This document shows, piece by piece, positions 59,346 through 64,000 of a DNA stretch of 64,000 nucleotides (position 1 is the stretch's first letter; every line of letters starts with the position of its first letter). The stretch covers positions 1 to 64,000 of the forward strand of contig NZ_JACHLK010000008.1 of assembly GCF_014207955.1 (NCBI RefSeq). The letters run 5' to 3'. A model generated the notes under the pieces. It saw only the letters and a list, made by a program, of their open reading frames with translations. It searched no databases and was not told where the DNA came from. The DNA comes from Acidovorax soli (GTDB lineage Bacteria > Pseudomonadota > Gammaproteobacteria > Burkholderiales > Burkholderiaceae_C). The position numbers and the translations under genes were made by a program.

Positions 59346-60512
59346 ATGACCACCCGAATTCCGATGATTGTTGCAGCGGCGGCCGCCATGGCCGCCGGCG
59401 GCCTGGCCCATGCCCAGGCTTCCGTCGTTCGCCTCGGCACCGTGGCGCCCTTGAGCGGCGGTGCGGCCCATGCCGGGCAGGCCAACCTCAATGGGGTGCG
59501 CATGGCGGTCGAGGAGCTCAATGCCCGGGGCATCGCCATCGGCGGCCAGAAGGTGCGCTTCGAACTGCTGGCCGAAGACGATGCCGGTGATCCCAAGCAG
59601 GGCGTGGCCGCGGCGCAGAAGCTGGTGGATGCGCGGGTCCACGGCGTCATCGGGCACCAGAATTCGGGCACGGCGATCCCGGCGTCGCGGCTCTACAGCG
59701 ATGCCGGCATTCCCCAGATTTCGCCCTCGGTCACGCACCCGCGCTACACCCGCCAGGGCTTTGCCACCACCTTCCGCATGGTGGCCGACGACGTGCAGCT
59801 CGGCGGCATGCTGGGCCGCTACGCCGTCAAGGAACTGCACTTGCGCAGCTTCGCAGTCGTTGATGACCGCACGGCCTATGGCCAGGGCCTGGCACGCGAG
59901 TTCGCCGAGGCGGTGCGGGCCGCTGGTGCGGCCGTGGTCGACCAGCAGTTCACCACCGACAAGGCGACGGACTTCAGTGCCATCCTCACGGCCATCAAGG
60001 CGAAGAAGCCCGATGTCCTCTTCATCGGCGGCATGTATGCGACCGCCGGCCCGATGCTGCTGCAGATGCAGCAGCTGGGCCTTTACGCGCGGCTCATGGG
60101 CGGTGACGGCATCTGCAACGATGCCATCGTGCCCCTGGCCGCCGGTGCAGTCGGTGAAAACCGTATCGTGTGCGCCGAGCCCGGTGGCTTCGACCAGGCC
60201 CAGCAGCCGGGTCTGGAGCGCTTCCATGCCGCCTACCGCAAGCGCTTCGGCAGCGAAGCCGAGGGCATCTCGGTCTACGCCTACGATGCCGTGAACCTGA
60301 TGGCCGAGGCCATGGTGCAGGCCGGCTCTGCCGAGCCGAAGCGCTACCTGCCTGTGTTGGCCAGCATGCAGGGTTTCCAGGGCGTGAGCGGCGGCATTGC
60401 CTTCGATGGCAAAGGCGATCGCAAGGACCCGCTGCTGACCCTCTACACCTTCCGCAATGCCCGGCGCGCCACCCTGGCCGTGGTCCGGGCCGATGCATCC
60501 CGGACCCACTGA
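59346..60512 (+). CDS. LivJ-type branched-chain amino acid substrate-binding protein
   Basis: A 388-residue periplasmic binding protein (type I fold) with a signal peptide of about 24 residues (LAHAQ). It is a paralogue of the protein at 16095: both have EDDAGDP, QKLVDA, NSG-IPAS, DDRTAYGQG and FTTDKA. The extra ten C-terminal residues and different ligand-loop residues (HQNSGTAIPAS) suggest a different ligand. No permease or ATPase genes adjoin. The nearby ggt could supply a Glu- or peptide-derived ligand; this is a guess from position only. Confidence 0.9.
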   Translation: MTTRIPMIVAAAAAMAAGGLAHAQASVVRLGTVAPLSGGAAHAGQANLNGVRMAVEELNARGIAIGGQKVRFELLAEDDAGDPKQGVAAAQKLVDARVHGVIGHQNSGTAIPASRLYSDAGIPQISPSVTHPRYTRQGFATTFRMVADDVQLGGMLGRYAVKELHLRSFAVVDDRTAYGQGLAREFAEAVRAAGAAVVDQQFTTDKATDFSAILTAIKAKKPDVLFIGGMYATAGPMLLQMQQLGLYARLMGGDGICNDAIVPLAAGAVGENRIVCAEPGGFDQAQQPGLERFHAAYRKRFGSEAEGISVYAYDAVNLMAEAMVQAGSAEPKRYLPVLASMQGFQGVSGGIAFDGKGDRKDPLLTLYTFRNARRATLAVVRADASRTH

Positions 60513-60542
60513 GCCCGCGCACGGGCAGCAGGGCGCGTCAGG

Positions 60543-62273
<1,731 letters not shown>

Positions 62274-62408
62274 ACAGTCTCCTGCTTTCGTGTCTCGTAT
62301 GATGGTTTTGTGTCCGAAATGCCCCGTGGGCGGGGGCGCTACGGACTCTAGGGACGTGCAGCCGGAGCGTCCAATGAAACGTTTTTTGGGCCGGCATTCC
62401 AAACACTC

Positions 62409-63335
62409 ATGGACTCGAGAAAACTCGAACACCTCGCCGAGCTGGCCACGACCGGCTCCTTCAGCCGCGCGGCGGAGAACCTGCACCTGACCCAGCCCGC
62501 GCTGAGCAAGAGCATCCAGGCACTTGAAGAGGAACTGGGCGCGGTGCTGATCGACCGCCGGCGCAAACCCTTTGCGCTCACGGCCAAGGGCGAGATGGTG
62601 GTGCAGCGGGCACGCCGCCTGCTCAAGGACATGGACGAGCTGCACCGCGTGGCGGCCGAGGACATCGGCCCCGAAGGCCTGCTGCGCATCGGCTTCGGGG
62701 CCGGCCCCTGGGCCACGCTGTCGCGCGGCTTCATCCAGCATGTGGTGGAGCACTTCCCGCGCCTGCACCTGCAGGTGCGCCATGGCTCGGGCGATGCGCT
62801 CGTGGGGGCCTTGCATGAGCGGCAGATGGACCTGGCCATCGTCGACGCACGCTCCTTCCCCTCCAGCCCGCACCTGCAGGCCGAGACCCTGGGCCACCTG
62901 CACGGCAGCGCCGTGTGCCGCGTGGGGCATCCGCTGCAGCGGCTGGAGCGGGTGACGCTCAAGGACCTGCTGGCCTACCCGACGCTGAACACCTCGATCT
63001 CCGATGAGGCCGTGCGCTGGGTGCAGGAGAGCCACGGCGTGGACCTGGACCTGCGCCAGCACACCACCGTGGAGTGCGAGCAGCTGGAAACCCTGCTGGA
63101 CGTGTGCGCCCGCAGCGACGCTGTGTTTCTCGGTGTGCGCGAGGCCGCGCACCCCTGGGTGCTGCGCGGTGAAATGGCGGTGCTGGCCGTGCACCCGCTG
63201 ATCACCGAGTTCAGCGTGCCCATCGCCCTGGTGTCGCTGGCGGGGCGCAGCCCGTCACAGCTCACGACCTGGGTGCGGGACTTCGTGGCGGATGCGCTGG
63301 ACGAGCGCCACTTCGCCGAAGGGCGGCCCTTCTGA
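62409..63335 (+). CDS. LysR-family regulator, divergent from ggt
   Basis: A 308-residue LysR protein: helix-turn-helix in 1-60 (LEHLAELATTGSFSRAAENLHLTQPALSKSIQALEEELG), then an effector domain starting GLLRIGFGAGPWATLSRGFI. The 135-base intergenic region with ggt suggests control of ggt and of itself. Ligand unknown. The stop abuts repeat copy B. Confidence 0.92.
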   Translation: MDSRKLEHLAELATTGSFSRAAENLHLTQPALSKSIQALEEELGAVLIDRRRKPFALTAKGEMVVQRARRLLKDMDELHRVAAEDIGPEGLLRIGFGAGPWATLSRGFIQHVVEHFPRLHLQVRHGSGDALVGALHERQMDLAIVDARSFPSSPHLQAETLGHLHGSAVCRVGHPLQRLERVTLKDLLAYPTLNTSISDEAVRWVQESHGVDLDLRQHTTVECEQLETLLDVCARSDAVFLGVREAAHPWVLRGEMAVLAVHPLITEFSVPIALVSLAGRSPSQLTTWVRDFVADALDERHFAEGRPF

Positions 63336-63336
63336 A

Positions 63337-63563
63337 GTGAAACACCCCCTGAGTCGCTTCGCGCCTCGGTGTGTCCGCCAGAGGCGGCCACCCTTCGGGC
63401 ACGTCCAAGCCTGCGCAGGCAGGCTTGGAGCCGCGGCCCTCAGCCCCGCTCTCGACTTGCTGCGCGAGTCGGGAGGGGGACGCCCCCGGTGCACGCAAGC
63501 GAAGCGCCGCCTACGCGGCTTGGCGGCCCTTGCACGGGGGCACTGGCCTTGGCCGCGCCAGTT
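63337..63563. repeat. Dispersed intergenic repeat, copy B (227 bp, inverted relative to copy A)
   Basis: Reads GTGAAACACCCCCTGAG at the left and GCGCCAGTT at the right, the reverse complement of copy A ends. The block GAGTCGGGAGGGGGACGCC and the flanking part are nearly identical to copy A. Compared with copy A it carries two extra segments of roughly 25 and 70-90 bases, one containing a strong hairpin (CCAAGCCTG with CAGGCTTGG). Short reading frames inside it are not genes. Confidence 0.85.
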
Positions 63564-63609
63564 TCATGCCTCGCGGGTGGTGCGCAGCGCAATGGATAAC
63601 GGATACCGG

Positions 63610-64000
63610 CTACGCAGGCGGGGTCAGGTACTCTCGCACCAGGCTGCGCGCGCGGTGCAGCCGGCTCTTGGCGGCCTCGCGCGTGGTGCCAAGGCGCTGG
63701 GCCATCTCCTCGATGGTGAGCTCCTCGAAGTCGCGCAGCAGCAGCGCCTCGCGGTACAGGGGCGGTAGCGAATCGATGGCCAGGGCCAGGTCGTGGCGCA
63801 GTTCGTCATCGGGCCGGTGCGACCAGGCCATGTGGTCCTCCACCTGCGCCAGCGGCTCGCCGCGCAGCCAGGCCAGGGCCGGGCGCATGCACAGCCGCTG
63901 CACGATGCGCACGACCCAGCCGCCAAAGGCCGCCACCTCGCGCAGCGCGCCCACGCGGCGGTAGACGATGATCAGCGCCTCCTGCACCACGTCGTCGGTG
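63610..64000 (-). CDS. ECF-type RNA polymerase sigma factor, C-terminal part
   Basis: 130 codons are present before the right edge; the N-terminal part of region 2 lies outside. Region 2.2 is seen as DDVVQEALIIVYR at the edge, and region 4 as SLPPLYREALLLRDFEELTIEEMAQRLGTTREAAKSRLHRARSLVREYL. The ATG at 63990 is not the true start because the upstream in-frame codons (TDDVV) still belong to region 2. Usually followed by an anti-sigma gene; here the next gene is convergent after repeat copy B, so the gene ends the transcript. Confidence 0.9.
   Translation of the reverse strand, partial: TDDVVQEALIIVYRRVGALREVAAFGGWVVRIVQRLCMRPALAWLRGEPLAQVEDHMAWSHRPDDELRHDLALAIDSLPPLYREALLLRDFEELTIEEMAQRLGTTREAAKSRLHRARSLVREYLTPPA

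Noticed and set aside
63255..63599. Several short reading frames in the repeat region
   Set aside because: They lie in repeat copy B, which occurs in inverted form at 11291, and have the composition of noncoding GC-rich DNA.

Overview
The window looks like a chromosomal segment of a betaproteobacterium of the order Burkholderiales, most likely Comamonadaceae (an Acidovorax/Comamonas-type organism). The evidence is the uniformly high GC content, orphan Bug/TctC-type binding proteins, Burkholderiales porins, the argS / SPOR-domain / dsbA and lptA-lptB-rpoN neighbourhoods, and a 5S rRNA 3' end of the Comamonadaceae type. There are no insertion sequences, phage genes, tRNAs or CRISPR arrays. The family assignment rests on recognition of sequences and gene order, not on a search.

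Layout. 1-124: end of an rRNA operon (5S 3' part plus terminator). 217-3103: minus-strand housekeeping and accessory genes (class II amidotransferase, DHA2 drug efflux pump, tautomerase, CWC protein). 3245-11273: a catabolic cluster with a GntR/FCD regulator, a RutE-like nitroreductase, an orphan TctC binding protein, a fumarylacetoacetase-family enzyme, two VOC proteins, a D-2-hydroxyacid dehydrogenase, an alpha/beta hydrolase, a DHDPS-family aldolase and a RidA protein. Three TTGGTATACCAA-type palindromes lie over its promoters, and a fourth, slightly degenerate one lies over the promoter of a porin at 17415. I read this as one GntR regulon. 11421-17295: an Lrp regulator divergent from kynU, followed on the same strand by a porin, a secreted LVIVD-repeat protein and a LivJ-type binding protein, ending at a strong terminator. 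18590-21910: glcB and a divergent LysR. 21964-26974: a DctS/DctR-like two-component pair convergent on each other, with dctA divergent from the sensor. 27068-34481: DUF2214, PsiF-like protein, argS, SPOR protein, dsbA, lptA-lptB-rpoN.

34482-46111: VOC protein, two secreted redox/unknown proteins, thioesterase, RlmL-type rRNA methyltransferase, PIN protein, a kinase-like protein overlapping an FMN/FeS glutamate-synthase-like membrane protein, a SEC-C protein, a SulP transporter, an NTE-type phospholipase and a SnoaL-like protein. 46200-48831: DUF4139 protein, pgpA and pncC joined by 4-base overlaps. 49036-58794: phytase-like lipoprotein, beta-helix exoprotein, LysR with divergent epimerase and Tat-lipoprotein nitroreductase, a PL10-type pectate-lyase-like lipoprotein and an orphan TRAP binding protein. 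58830-64000: a small unknown protein, a second LivJ-type binding protein, ggt with divergent LysR, and the C-terminal part of an ECF sigma factor cut by the right edge.

The strongest regulatory signal is the GntR operator set. The strongest structural signal is an inverted pair of dispersed intergenic repeats (11291-11419 and 63337-63563), each placed exactly between two convergent genes. The window also holds four substrate-binding proteins of three transporter classes (one TctC, two LivJ, one DctP) with no permease gene beside any of them.
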